A stretch of 64,000 nt of DNA from assembly GCA_017985015.1 (NCBI GenBank), contig JAGNYI010000010.1, positions 1 through 64,000 on the forward strand, in the 5' to 3' direction. A program made the translations under genes and the position numbers. Position 1 is the stretch's first letter. Each line of letters opens with the position of its first letter. The notes beneath the pieces are model-generated. The model did not search any database. It saw only the letters and a program-made list of their open reading frames with translations, and was not told where the DNA came from. The DNA comes from Giesbergeria sp. Its GTDB lineage: Bacteria; Pseudomonadota; Gammaproteobacteria; Burkholderiales; Burkholderiaceae_C. Below are positions 52,408-59,749 of this stretch, piece after piece.

Positions 52408-53061
52408 TCAAGGCCCGGCGGGCGCATCGGTCAGCGCCAGCTTCACGCCGAAGCCGATGAAAAGCGATCCCGCCACGCCATCGAGCCAGCGCATGGCGCG
52501 CTGCATGGCGCCGGCGCGGCGCGCCGCCCAGGCGGCGGCGCAGGCCCAGCCGGTGTTGACCAGCGTGCTGTTGAAAGTAAACAGCAGACCCAGCAGCAGA
52601 AACATGGCGGGTGCGTGCGCGCTGCCCGGCGCAATGAACTGCGGCACAAAGGCGAGGAAGAACAGCGCCACCTTGGGGTTGAGCACGTTGGTCAGAAAGC
52701 CCCGGCGAAAAACCGTGGCCAGTGGCACTGCGGCGTCGGCAGCGCCCGGCCGCGCGCTCGAAGGTGCACCCCCACGCCGCGCCGCAAGCAGCATGCGAAC
52801 GCCGACGTACACCAGATAGATCGCGCCCAGCCACTTGAGCACGCCAAACGCCGTGGCCGACGCCGCCACCAATGCGCTTACGCCCACGGCCGCAGCCAGC
52901 ACATGGACGCAGCAGCCCGCAGAAATGCCCAGTGCCGCCACCACCCCCGCACGGACGCCGCGCCGCGCCGCATGGGCGATGATGAAGAACACGTCCGGCC
53001 CCGGCGTGAGGTTGAGCAAGACGCCGGCGGCGATGAACAGAAGCCACTGGTGGGCGGGCAT
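52408..53061 (-). CDS. LysE/RhtB-family amino acid exporter
   Basis: A 217-residue inner-membrane protein with five to six hydrophobic segments, beginning [26 protein letters not shown], of which the LTPGPD motif is characteristic of the RhtB family. [20 protein letters not shown] is the second signature. It exports amino acids or their analogues; position between trpG and trpD suggests, but does not show, a link to tryptophan or its precursors. The start is near a palindromic repeat. Confidence 0.9.
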   Translation of the reverse strand: MPAHQWLLFIAAGVLLNLTPGPDVFFIIAHAARRGVRAGVVAALGISAGCCVHVLAAAVGVSALVAASATAFGVLKWLGAIYLVYVGVRMLLAARRGGAPSSARPGAADAAVPLATVFRRGFLTNVLNPKVALFFLAFVPQFIAPGSAHAPAMFLLLGLLFTFNSTLVNTGWACAAAWAARRAGAMQRAMRWLDGVAGSLFIGFGVKLALTDAPAGP

Positions 53062-53072
53062 GGCGTCAGTAA

Positions 53073-53138
53073 AATAGGGGTTAAATAGGCCTCTAGCGCT
53101 TATTCATCAAGCGTTGGCAGCTATTTATTCAATAGCAC
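53073..53138. repeat. Short palindromic repeat, copy 5 (overlaps trpG stop)
   Basis: GGCCTCTAGCGCTTATTCAT and CAAGCGTTGGCAGCTATTTA form the arms between the LysE gene and trpG. The trpG stop codon (53125-53127) lies inside the element, and the last residues SAIE are encoded by its tail. Confidence 0.85.
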
Positions 53139-53724
53139 TCGGTGCGGCTGGGCTCAAAAAATTGCGCAGCAGCGCGTGCCCGTGTTCGCTCAAAATGCTC
53201 TCGGGGTGGAACTGCACGCCCTCGATGGGGAGCTGCTTGTGGCGCACGCCCATGATTTCGCCATCCTCCGTCCAGGCGGTGATTTCCAGCACCTCGGGGC
53301 AGCTCGCGCGCTCGATGGACAGCGAGTGGTAGCGGTTGACCGTGAACTGGCGCGGCAGCCCGGCAAACACGCCCGTCTGCGTGGTGGTGATGAGGCTGGT
53401 CTTGCCGTGCATGAGCTGCTGCGCCCGCACGATGGTCCCGCCAAAGGCCGCGCCGATGGCCTGGTGGCCCAGACACACGCCGAGGATCGGCAGTTTGCCG
53501 GCGAAGTGCGTGATGGCGGGCACAGAAATTCCGGCCTCTGCCGGTGAGCAGGGGCCGGGCGAAACCACCAGCCGGTCCATCGCACCCGACGCCAAACGCG
53601 CGTCCAGATCGGCCAGCGTGACCTCGTCGTTGCGCACCACCTCGACCTCGGCGCCCAGTTCACCAAAGTACTGGACGATGTTCCAGGTGAAGCTGTCGTA
53701 GTTGTCGATCATCAAGAGCTTCAT
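53125..53724 (-). CDS. trpG: Anthranilate synthase component II
   Basis: A 199-residue class I glutamine amidotransferase that supplies ammonia to TrpE. The N-terminus [20 protein letters not shown], the nucleophile Cys in [15 protein letters not shown] and the His/Glu of FHPESI complete the catalytic triad. Its start ATG overlaps the stop of the chorismate mutase gene (ATGA), so translation is coupled. The last four residues come from repeat DNA. Confidence 0.97.
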   Translation of the reverse strand: MKLLMIDNYDSFTWNIVQYFGELGAEVEVVRNDEVTLADLDARLASGAMDRLVVSPGPCSPAEAGISVPAITHFAGKLPILGVCLGHQAIGAAFGGTIVRAQQLMHGKTSLITTTQTGVFAGLPRQFTVNRYHSLSIERASCPEVLEITAWTEDGEIMGVRHKQLPIEGVQFHPESILSEHGHALLRNFLSPAAPSAIE

Positions 53725-54056
53725 GCACGTTCTCCCTGGGCGGTCACTTCGCGCAGCCGCGCGAATTCGCGTTCCTCGAAAGCGATGCAGGCTTCCATCA
53801 TGCTGCGGTAGATCTGCTCGATGACCTCGCTGTCGCCGCCGTCTTTCAGAGCTGCCCCCCGCACGCGCTGCACGATGTCTTCAATGCGCGCCTCGTCCCG
53901 CACCTGGCTGGCGCGCTGCTTGATGCGGGCGGCCTGCGTCATGTAGCCCACGCGCTCCACCAGCAGCGGCACCAGCACGTCGTCGAGTGCGTTGATGGCG
54001 CGGCGCACGTCCTGCATGTCCTGGCAGGGCTTCACTTTTTCGATCGCGCGTGTCAT
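53721..54056 (-). CDS. AroQ-type chorismate mutase
   Basis: A 111-residue all-helical chorismate mutase of the AroQ fold ([32 protein letters not shown], with the Arg and Lys residues of the active site), which makes prephenate, the precursor of phenylalanine and tyrosine. It overlaps trpE at its start and trpG at its end, each as ATGA. The prephenate branch is thus encoded inside the tryptophan operon. It might instead be an auxiliary subunit. Confidence 0.9.
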   Translation of the reverse strand: MTRAIEKVKPCQDMQDVRRAINALDDVLVPLLVERVGYMTQAARIKQRASQVRDEARIEDIVQRVRGAALKDGGDSEVIEQIYRSMMEACIAFEEREFARLREVTAQGERA

Positions 54057-55552
54057 TCCAGACCCTCCTCGACGAGTTCTGCGGCGCGCAGGATGGCGCG
54101 CGCCTTGTGTTCCGTCTCGCGCCATTCGAGCTCGGGCACCGAATCGGCCACCACGCCGGCCGCGGCTTGCACGTACAGCTCGCCGTCCTTGATGATGGCG
54201 GTGCGGATGGCAATGGCCACGTCCATGTCGCCGGCGTAGCTCAGGTACCCGCAAGCGCCGCCGTACAGGCCGCGCTTGGTGGGCTCCAGTTGATCAATGA
54301 TTTCCATGGCGTGCACCTTGGGCGCACCGGTCAGGGTGCCTGCGGGAAATGTGGCGCGCAGCACATCCATGTTGCTCATGCCGGGTTTCAAAATGCCTTC
54401 GACGTTGCTCACGATGTGCATCACGTGGCTGTAGCGCTCCACCGCAAAGGCTTCGGTGACCTTGACCGTGCCGGTTTGCGCAATGCGGCCGATGTCGTTG
54501 CGAGCCAAATCAATCAGCATGACGTGCTCGGCACGCTCTTTCGGGTCGTTGATGAGTTCCTGCTCGGTGAGCTTGTCCAACTCGGGCGTGGCGCCGCGCG
54601 GGCGGGTGCCGGCCAGCGGGCGGATGGTGATCTTCTCGCCAAGATCGGTTTTCTCCTGGCGCACCAGAATCTCCGGGCTGGCACCCACCACATGGCTGTC
54701 ACCGAAGTGGTAGTAGTACATGTAGGGGCTGGGGTTGAGCGAACGCAGCGCGCGGTAGAGCGACAGCGGGCTGGCGTCGAAGCGCTTGTGGATGCGCTGG
54801 CCCACCTGCACCTGCATGAAGTCGCCGCCGGCAATCAGTTCCTTGGCGCGCTCCACGGCGGCCAAGTAGTCCGCCTTGGCAAAGTCGCGCTGCGCTGGGT
54901 GGCCCAGGCTGGCCTGCACCTGCGGCGCACTGACCGAATAGCGCAATTGCTCGCGCAGGCTGCGCAAACGCTTCTTGGCGTTGCTGAAGGCTTCGGGCCG
55001 CGCCGGGTCGGCGTAGACGATGAGGTAGAGCTTGCCCGAGAGGTTGTCGATGACCGCCAGCTCCTCGCACTGCAGCAGCAGGATGTCGGGCATGCCCAGG
55101 GTGTCGGGCGGACACGACTTCTCCAGCTTTTTCTCGATGTGGCGCACCACGTCGTAGCCAAAGTAGCCCGCGAGGCCCCCGCAGAAGCGCGGCAGGCCGG
55201 GGCGCAGCGCCACCTTGAAGCGCTTCTGGTAGGCCTCGACGAAATCGAGCGGATTGCCGGGAGCGCTTTCGACCACCTGGCCGTCGGTCACCACTTCGGT
55301 GACGGCGTCCGGGCCGAAGCCGCGCGAGCGCAAAAGCGTGCGCGCCGGCAGGCCGATGAAGCTGTAGCGGCCAAAGCGCTCGCCGCCGACCACAGATTCG
55401 AGCAGGAAGCTGTGCGCACCGCCGCCCTGGCTGTGGGCCAATTTGAGGTACAGCGACAGGGGAGTTTCAAGGTCCGCGAAGGCTTCTGCCATCAGCGGAA
55501 TGCGGTTGTAGCCTTCGCGCGCGAGGCTATGGAATTCGAGTTCAGTGATCAA
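54053..55552 (-). CDS. trpE: Anthranilate synthase component I
   Basis: A 499-residue enzyme that makes anthranilate from chorismate. It carries the N-terminal feedback-binding region (ETPLSLYLKLAHSQGG) and the chorismate-binding C-terminal domain with ITIRPLAGTRPRG and ATFPAGTLTGAPKVHAMEII. The start is TTG 55552 (reading MITELEFHSLAREGYNR), supported by AGGA 8 bases upstream and by the conserved N-terminus; an alternative TTG at 55576 adds residues without a family match. A leader peptide candidate lies 109 bases upstream. Confidence 0.95.
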   Translation of the reverse strand: MITELEFHSLAREGYNRIPLMAEAFADLETPLSLYLKLAHSQGGGAHSFLLESVVGGERFGRYSFIGLPARTLLRSRGFGPDAVTEVVTDGQVVESAPGNPLDFVEAYQKRFKVALRPGLPRFCGGLAGYFGYDVVRHIEKKLEKSCPPDTLGMPDILLLQCEELAVIDNLSGKLYLIVYADPARPEAFSNAKKRLRSLREQLRYSVSAPQVQASLGHPAQRDFAKADYLAAVERAKELIAGGDFMQVQVGQRIHKRFDASPLSLYRALRSLNPSPYMYYYHFGDSHVVGASPEILVRQEKTDLGEKITIRPLAGTRPRGATPELDKLTEQELINDPKERAEHVMLIDLARNDIGRIAQTGTVKVTEAFAVERYSHVMHIVSNVEGILKPGMSNMDVLRATFPAGTLTGAPKVHAMEIIDQLEPTKRGLYGGACGYLSYAGDMDVAIAIRTAIIKDGELYVQAAAGVVADSVPELEWRETEHKARAILRAAELVEEGLE

Positions 55553-55633
55553 GGGAGTGTCCTGCCAGGGCGGCAAGCGGGCCAGCAGGCTGGCGCGCCA
55601 AGTTCATCGGGAAAGGCCGCAAGGGCCACAAGG

Positions 55634-55660
55634 CGTGTGCCGGACAGCAACCGCCACACG
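55634..55660 (-). promoter_or_regulatory. Hairpin between trpL and trpE
   Basis: CGTGTG and CACACG pair around an inner CGG/CCG stem, beginning one base after the candidate leader peptide's stop. A second short stem (GGCC-CTTGC-GGCC, then TTTCCC) lies at 55615-55627. Both could be parts of an attenuator; the absence of a long T-tract leaves the mechanism open. Confidence 0.45.
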
Positions 55661-55735
55661 TTAGGCGCAGTAGGGACGCCAGGGCCAGGCTCCCCGGTCT
55701 GTGCGACCTGCGATGAACGCGCGGTGAATGAACAT
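55661..55735 (-). CDS. trpL: Candidate trp leader peptide with Trp-Pro-Trp
   Basis: ATG 55735 opens a 24-codon frame that ends TAA at 55661. The peptide has W17-P18-W19 near its end, and two Trp codons in three are expected only about once in thousands of random codons. It lies 109 bases before trpE on the same strand. The family idea (attenuation by ribosome stalling at Trp codons) is known; application here is inference. No ribosome binding site is present, and the start may be leaderless. Confidence 0.6.
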   Translation of the reverse strand: MFIHRAFIAGRTDRGAWPWRPYCA

Positions 55736-55742
55736 GGCGCAA

Positions 55743-55748
55743 AGTGTA
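55743..55748 (-). promoter_or_regulatory. Extended -10 box upstream of trpL-trpE
   Basis: TACACT, preceded by TGC (an extended -10), lies 7 bases before the leader ATG. Transcription would start near 55736, one base before the ATG, so the leader peptide mRNA would be leaderless. The -35 region is poor, which is acceptable for extended -10 promoters. Confidence 0.5.
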
Positions 55749-55892
55749 GCAAATGCGCGCCCGGGCCCCCACCGGTGCAGTGAATGGGTAAGCGCCCTGC
55801 GCGCTCGGGAAATCCCTAATAGGACCCAGGACCAACTGACCTACACTTTGTTGCAGTCTTACGAACGATCGTTCTTTTTTACGAGGATGGAC

Positions 55893-56474
55893 ATGCTTAA
55901 AACATTGCGCACTCTGCTGCTTGCTGTCGGCCTGTGCTGGAGCATGGCGGCGTTTCCCATGACCGAGCTCGCTGGTGTGAAGGTGGAAGACTCGGTTAGC
56001 GTCGCAGGAACCAAACTGCAACTCAATGGTGCGGGCATCCGCTACAAGGGCCCTTTCAAGGTGTATGTGGGCGACCTCTACACCACCCGACCAGTGGCTT
56101 CGCTGGATGAATTGATTGCAGCGCCTGGTCCCAAGCGTTTGGGCATGACTTTTTTGCGTGAGATCAATTCCACCGATTTTGGCAAACTGCTCACGCGGGG
56201 CATTGAGGACAACGTCAGCAAGAGCGAGCTCTCCAAGATCATTCCGGGCATGATCAAAATGGGCGAGATTTTTGCGGCCAACAAATCCTTTCAACCGGGC
56301 GAAGTCTGCGCTCTCGAATGGGACCCCGCGACGGGTCTGAGCATCTGGGCCAAGGGCAAGCTGCAGGCGGAGCCTTTCAAAGATCCAGCCTTCTTCCGGG
56401 CGCTGATGTCCATCTGGTTCGGTAACTCTCCGGCCGACTGGAAGCTCAAGGACCAGCTTCTGGGCGTGAAGTAA
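55893..56474 (+). CDS. Chalcone-isomerase-like secreted protein
   Basis: A 193-residue protein of the chalcone isomerase-like family (PF16036), bacterial members of which have unknown function and lack the plant enzyme's role. An N-terminal signal (MLKTLRTLLLAVGLCWSMAA) is followed by the fold, with GAGIRYKGPFKVYVGDLYT and FLREINSTDFGKLLTRGIED conserved. The start ATG 55893 is favoured because GAGG lies 6 bases before it; an ATG six bases upstream would be too close. The gene is divergent from trpE. Confidence 0.8.
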   Translation: MLKTLRTLLLAVGLCWSMAAFPMTELAGVKVEDSVSVAGTKLQLNGAGIRYKGPFKVYVGDLYTTRPVASLDELIAAPGPKRLGMTFLREINSTDFGKLLTRGIEDNVSKSELSKIIPGMIKMGEIFAANKSFQPGEVCALEWDPATGLSIWAKGKLQAEPFKDPAFFRALMSIWFGNSPADWKLKDQLLGVK

Positions 56475-56561
56475 GCGGTCGACCCTGTCGCGCGACAGAC
56501 ATCCTTGCTTTGCGGCAGCCCTTAGGCTGTGGCATGTCCCTTTCTCGCCTGCTTTAAAAAC

Positions 56562-58181
56562 ATGTTGCGTACGCTCCGCGTCGGCCCGCGCCTGGGCCTG
56601 GGTTTTGGTCTCATCCTGTTGATTACAGCGCTGACCGCCGGCATAGGCATCTGGCGGATCCAGACCTTGGCTGCCGACAGCGAGCGCGTTTCCACCGTGG
56701 AAATGGAGCGCCAGGCGCAGGTGGAGCGCTGGGCGGCGGGCTTGCGCCTGAACTGGGTGCGCACCGAGGCGTTTCTCAAGGCCATCGACCGCGAATACAT
56801 GGACCAGCTCCAGGCCAGCACCGAGGCCACGACGGGCGATATCGCGCAAACCGTGCAGCGGGTCCACACGCTGGTAACGGGCGACGCGGGCAAAGCCTTG
56901 CTTGCCAATGTGGATGCCGCCCAGACGGCCTACACACAGCGGCTTGCCGAAATTCGCGAGCTGTACCGTGGCGGCGAGCCCAATGTGCCCAGCCTGGTGG
57001 ACAAAGACCTGCGCCCGCTCGCCGACAAGACGCTCACCGCCCTCGACGCCTTGCGCCAGCACATGGCCCAGCTTTTGACTGAAAGCCTGCAACGCAGCAG
57101 CTCTGTAGCCCAAACCAGCGAGTGGATTCTTGGCGCCTGCGCGCTGGCCGCCATCGCACTCGGTTTGGCGTTGGCCGCGCTGGTCACACGCTCGATCGTG
57201 CAGCCCGTGCAGCGCAGCCGCCAACTCGCGCAGGCCATTGCACAGGGTGACCTGACGTATGCCCTGGAAGCCACGGGCAGCGATGAACCCGGCCAATTGC
57301 TGCAAACGCTTGGTGCCATGCAGCAGCAATTGGCGGGCATCGTCGGCGAGGTGCGCCGAGGCGCCGAAGGCGTGGCCACTGCCAGCGCCGAGATCGCCCA
57401 CGGCAACAGCGATCTCTCAGCCCGTACCGAACAGCAGGCCAGTGCCCTGGAAGAAACCTCGGCCTCGATGGAAGAACTCAATTCCACCGTGCGCCAAAAC
57501 GCCGACAACGCGCGCGCAGCCAACCAGCTCGCGCTCAAAGCCCAGACCGTGGCCACGCAGGGCGGCGATGTCGTCGCCGAAGTGGTTCGCACCATGAAGG
57601 GCATCAACGACAGCAGCCGCAAGATTGCCGACATCATCGGCGTGATCGACGGTATTGCCTTTCAGACCAACATCCTGGCGCTGAACGCCGCAGTGGAAGC
57701 GGCGCGTGCCGGCGAGCAAGGGCGCGGTTTTGCGGTGGTGGCGAGCGAGGTGCGCAGCCTGGCCGGGCGCAGCGCCGATGCCGCCAAGGAGATCAAGGCC
57801 TTGATTGGCGCAAGTGTGGAGCGCGTAGAAGCGGGCTCGGCCCTGGTGGATCGCGCCGGCAGCACCATGAGCGAAGTGGTCGAGGCCATTGGCCGGGTGA
57901 CCGAAATCGTGAGCGAGATCAGCGCGGCCAGCCAGGAGCAAAGCCAGGGCGGGGCCCAGGTGGGCGAGGCGGTGACGCAGATGGATCAGGCCACGCAGCA
58001 GAACGCTGCACTGGTAGAAGAAAGCGCCGCTGCGGCCGACGGCCTCAAGGTGCAGGCGGCGCAGTTGGTGCATGCGGTGGCGGTGTTCCGCCTGAGCGGC
58101 GCACCCCAGGCAGCGCAATCAGCCACCCGGCCGGCAGTGACGCAAGCGCGCGGGTCCGCGCTGCGAATTGGGCCAGCCTGA
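56562..58181 (+). CDS. Methyl-accepting chemotaxis protein
   Basis: A 539-residue receptor: transmembrane segment 1 (about 10-30), a periplasmic four-helix ligand domain, transmembrane segment 2 (about 190-212), HAMP, and the signalling domain with the highly conserved tip [23 protein letters not shown] (beginning IDGIAFQTN). Paired Glu/Gln methylation sites are in [17 protein letters not shown]. The C-terminus ends SALRIGPA without a CheR-binding pentapeptide. ATG 56562 is used as it matches the family start. The nearby CheR and CheB are 18 kb away. Confidence 0.93.
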   Translation: MLRTLRVGPRLGLGFGLILLITALTAGIGIWRIQTLAADSERVSTVEMERQAQVERWAAGLRLNWVRTEAFLKAIDREYMDQLQASTEATTGDIAQTVQRVHTLVTGDAGKALLANVDAAQTAYTQRLAEIRELYRGGEPNVPSLVDKDLRPLADKTLTALDALRQHMAQLLTESLQRSSSVAQTSEWILGACALAAIALGLALAALVTRSIVQPVQRSRQLAQAIAQGDLTYALEATGSDEPGQLLQTLGAMQQQLAGIVGEVRRGAEGVATASAEIAHGNSDLSARTEQQASALEETSASMEELNSTVRQNADNARAANQLALKAQTVATQGGDVVAEVVRTMKGINDSSRKIADIIGVIDGIAFQTNILALNAAVEAARAGEQGRGFAVVASEVRSLAGRSADAAKEIKALIGASVERVEAGSALVDRAGSTMSEVVEAIGRVTEIVSEISAASQEQSQGGAQVGEAVTQMDQATQQNAALVEESAAAADGLKVQAAQLVHAVAVFRLSGAPQAAQSATRPAVTQARGSALRIGPA

Positions 58182-58210
58182 GGCGACTTTCGAGTTTCAG
58201 CGGTGGGCCG

Positions 58211-58381
58211 CTAGGGATGTCCTACAAAGCTCTACGCGAGTGGGTGTAGTGCGGATCGGGATGGGATGTTAGGCGCGTTTTGCAGGCAATAGCCAGTGCT
58301 ATTGGCTGTGAAGCGCAACGACGCAGACCGCCCGAGTCCGCGCTATCACACGCCGCGAGGAGCTATGCAGGACGTCCCTAG
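58211..58381. mobile_element. MITE-like element with about 50-bp inverted repeats
   Basis: The ends CTAGGGATGTCC and GGACGTCCCTAG start inverted arms of about 50 bp (58211-58260 and 58331-58381) that agree at roughly three of four positions. The middle has a perfect hairpin, CAATAGC-CAGT-GCTATTG. The element lies between the MCP gene and gph, and its right arm covers the last codons and stop of gph. No transposase is encoded, so it would need one in trans. Confidence 0.7.
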
Positions 58382-59071
58382 CTCGGCCAGCGAATCCACC
58401 CAGGCATCGGCGTCCACCGCGCGTGCGCTCTGGCCATGGTTGTAGCCGTAGGTGACCAGCAGCACCGGGCAGCCGGCCGACCGCGCTGCCTGGGCGTCAT
58501 TGGCCGAATCACCAATCATCAATGTGCGTGCGGGGACTGTGCCCAGTGCTGCGCAGCTGCGCAACAAGGGCAGCGGATCGGGTTTTTTCCGCTCGAAGGC
58601 GTCGCCTCCAAACACATGCTTAAAGCAATCAAGATCGAGCGCCCGCAGCAGCACCGTGGCAAAGGCGGTCGGCTTGTTGGTTACGCAAGCCATCGGAATG
58701 CCGGCGGCTTCCAGCGCCCGCAGTCCCTGCCGCACCCCCGGATACATTTCGGCAAACTGGCCGTTGATGGCTGCGTAGTGGCGCTGGTAGCTGGGCCAGG
58801 CACGCTGGTAGAGCGCTTCTAAATCAATAGCTGGAAGCACTCTTCCACCTTGCGCTAGAACGCTATTTAATACAGAAATAAGCAAATGCTCCGAGCCTTT
58901 GCCCACCATCGTGGCGATGGCTTCACGCGCAACAGAAGGCAGGCATAACTCGACCAGCATGCGGTTGAGGGCCTCGTCAAAATCGCCCAGCGTGTCCACC
59001 AGGGTGCCGTCAAGGTCAAAGATGGCGGCATCGACTTCGAACGTCGTGCCTGGGAGTGTGAGGATGGCCAT
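58346..59071 (-). CDS. gph: Phosphoglycolate phosphatase
   Basis: A 241-residue HAD-superfamily enzyme that removes the phosphate from 2-phosphoglycolate, a product of DNA repair and of oxygenase side reactions. Motif I is FDLDGTLVDT (D18, D20), motif II VTNKP, motif III KKPDP, and motif IV GDSANDAQAA. Residues 64-84 may include a degenerate palindromic repeat and the last residues (SCIAPRGV) come from a MITE-like arm. It is downstream of no identified partner; in relatives it is often near trpE. Confidence 0.92.
   Translation of the reverse strand: MAILTLPGTTFEVDAAIFDLDGTLVDTLGDFDEALNRMLVELCLPSVAREAIATMVGKGSEHLLISVLNSVLAQGGRVLPAIDLEALYQRAWPSYQRHYAAINGQFAEMYPGVRQGLRALEAAGIPMACVTNKPTAFATVLLRALDLDCFKHVFGGDAFERKKPDPLPLLRSCAALGTVPARTLMIGDSANDAQAARSAGCPVLLVTYGYNHGQSARAVDADAWVDSLAELGTSCIAPRGV
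58819..58882. repeat. Degenerate repeat-like segment in gph
   Basis: AAATCAATAGCTGGAAGCAC, then CTTGCGCTAGAACGCTATTT, resemble arms of the dispersed repeat in reverse order, within a variable loop of the protein (VLNSVLAQGGRVLPAIDLEA). Sequence match is weak and needs a search. Confidence 0.35.
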
Positions 59072-59114
59072 AGGCGTCGCACGAAGCGCAGCAGGAAATC
59101 TGGCGAGTTTAGGT

Positions 59115-59141
59115 GTCCTGCACCACTCCTCGCGGCGTGTG
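59115..59141 (+). repeat. Copy of the MITE-like arm upstream of gph
   Basis: GTCCTGCA-CCA-CTCCTCGCGGCGTGTG matches the right arm of the element at 58347-58373 (read on the minus strand) at 24 of 27 positions, with an exact run of 16. It is inverted relative to that arm, so gph is bracketed by the two. The other arm is not recognisable. Confidence 0.7.
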
Positions 59142-59303
59142 CAGACGGGGCACCTGCGCGGAGTAGACCGCTTTGCGCTCTGCGCCCGCTGCCAATGCAG
59201 CGTCTGTCCGACAGCAGGGCTTGCTATGGAAGCCTAGTCTTCAACGGCGCGCTGGCACTGCCACGCGAGAACCCATGCCAAACAACCGCCAAGGATTCAG
59301 ACC

Positions 59304-59705
59304 ATGAACATTCGACCAACCACCCTGCGCGCCTTTTGCGGTGCGGCCCTGCTGATGGGCGCTGCCGCCAGTCACGCCGCACCGGATGCCAACGCCGAGG
59401 CACGTTACCAGAAGGACCGCGCGGCCTGCTTGAGCGGCCAGACCCAGCAAGCGCGCGATGTCTGCCTGCGCGAGGCGGGCGCAGCGCGCGATGCCGCCGG
59501 CAAAGGCGCCCTGAAAAGCAGCGGCTCCAACGAAAAAGCAGCAAACGCTGTCGAACGCTGCGAGGTCTTCTCGAAAGCCGATGAGCACGCAGCCTGTCTG
59601 GACCGCATTCGTGGATCGGGCCAGACCAGCGGCTCCGCCTTGCAGGGGGGCGTGCTGCGCGAAAGCGTGACCACAACGACGACGGTCATCCCGGCGAAAC
59701 CATAA
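59304..59705 (+). CDS. Small secreted protein, unknown function
   Basis: A 133-residue protein with a signal peptide (MNIRPTTLRAFCGAALLMGA, cleavage likely after SHA). The mature part has four cysteines (ACLSG, VCLRE, RCEVF, ACLDR), in Cys-x10-Cys-like pairs, which suggests disulfide-bonded helices. It has no recognised domain. The tail TTTTTVIPAKP looks unstructured. It starts after AAGGA. I do not recognise the family. It is convergent with the glucan synthase gene. Confidence 0.7.
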   Translation: MNIRPTTLRAFCGAALLMGAAASHAAPDANAEARYQKDRAACLSGQTQQARDVCLREAGAARDAAGKGALKSSGSNEKAANAVERCEVFSKADEHAACLDRIRGSGQTSGSALQGGVLRESVTTTTTVIPAKP

Positions 59706-59713
59706 TCAAATGA

Positions 59714-59734
59714 CTTCCCTGCGTTGCAGGGAAG
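59714..59734. terminator. Hairpin between convergent genes
   Basis: CTTCCCTGC-GTT-GCAGGGAAG is a perfect 9-bp stem between the stop codons of the small secreted protein and the glucan synthase gene. It is followed by few T residues, so it is a weak or Rho-assisted terminator. Confidence 0.55.
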
Positions 59735-59749
59735 CCTTGCGCCTGACGC

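Noticed and set aside
55542-57401. Minus-strand frame of 619 codons opposite the chalcone-like and MCP genes
   Set aside because: It runs across the trpL region and an MCP in antisense; its composition is that of a shadow frame.
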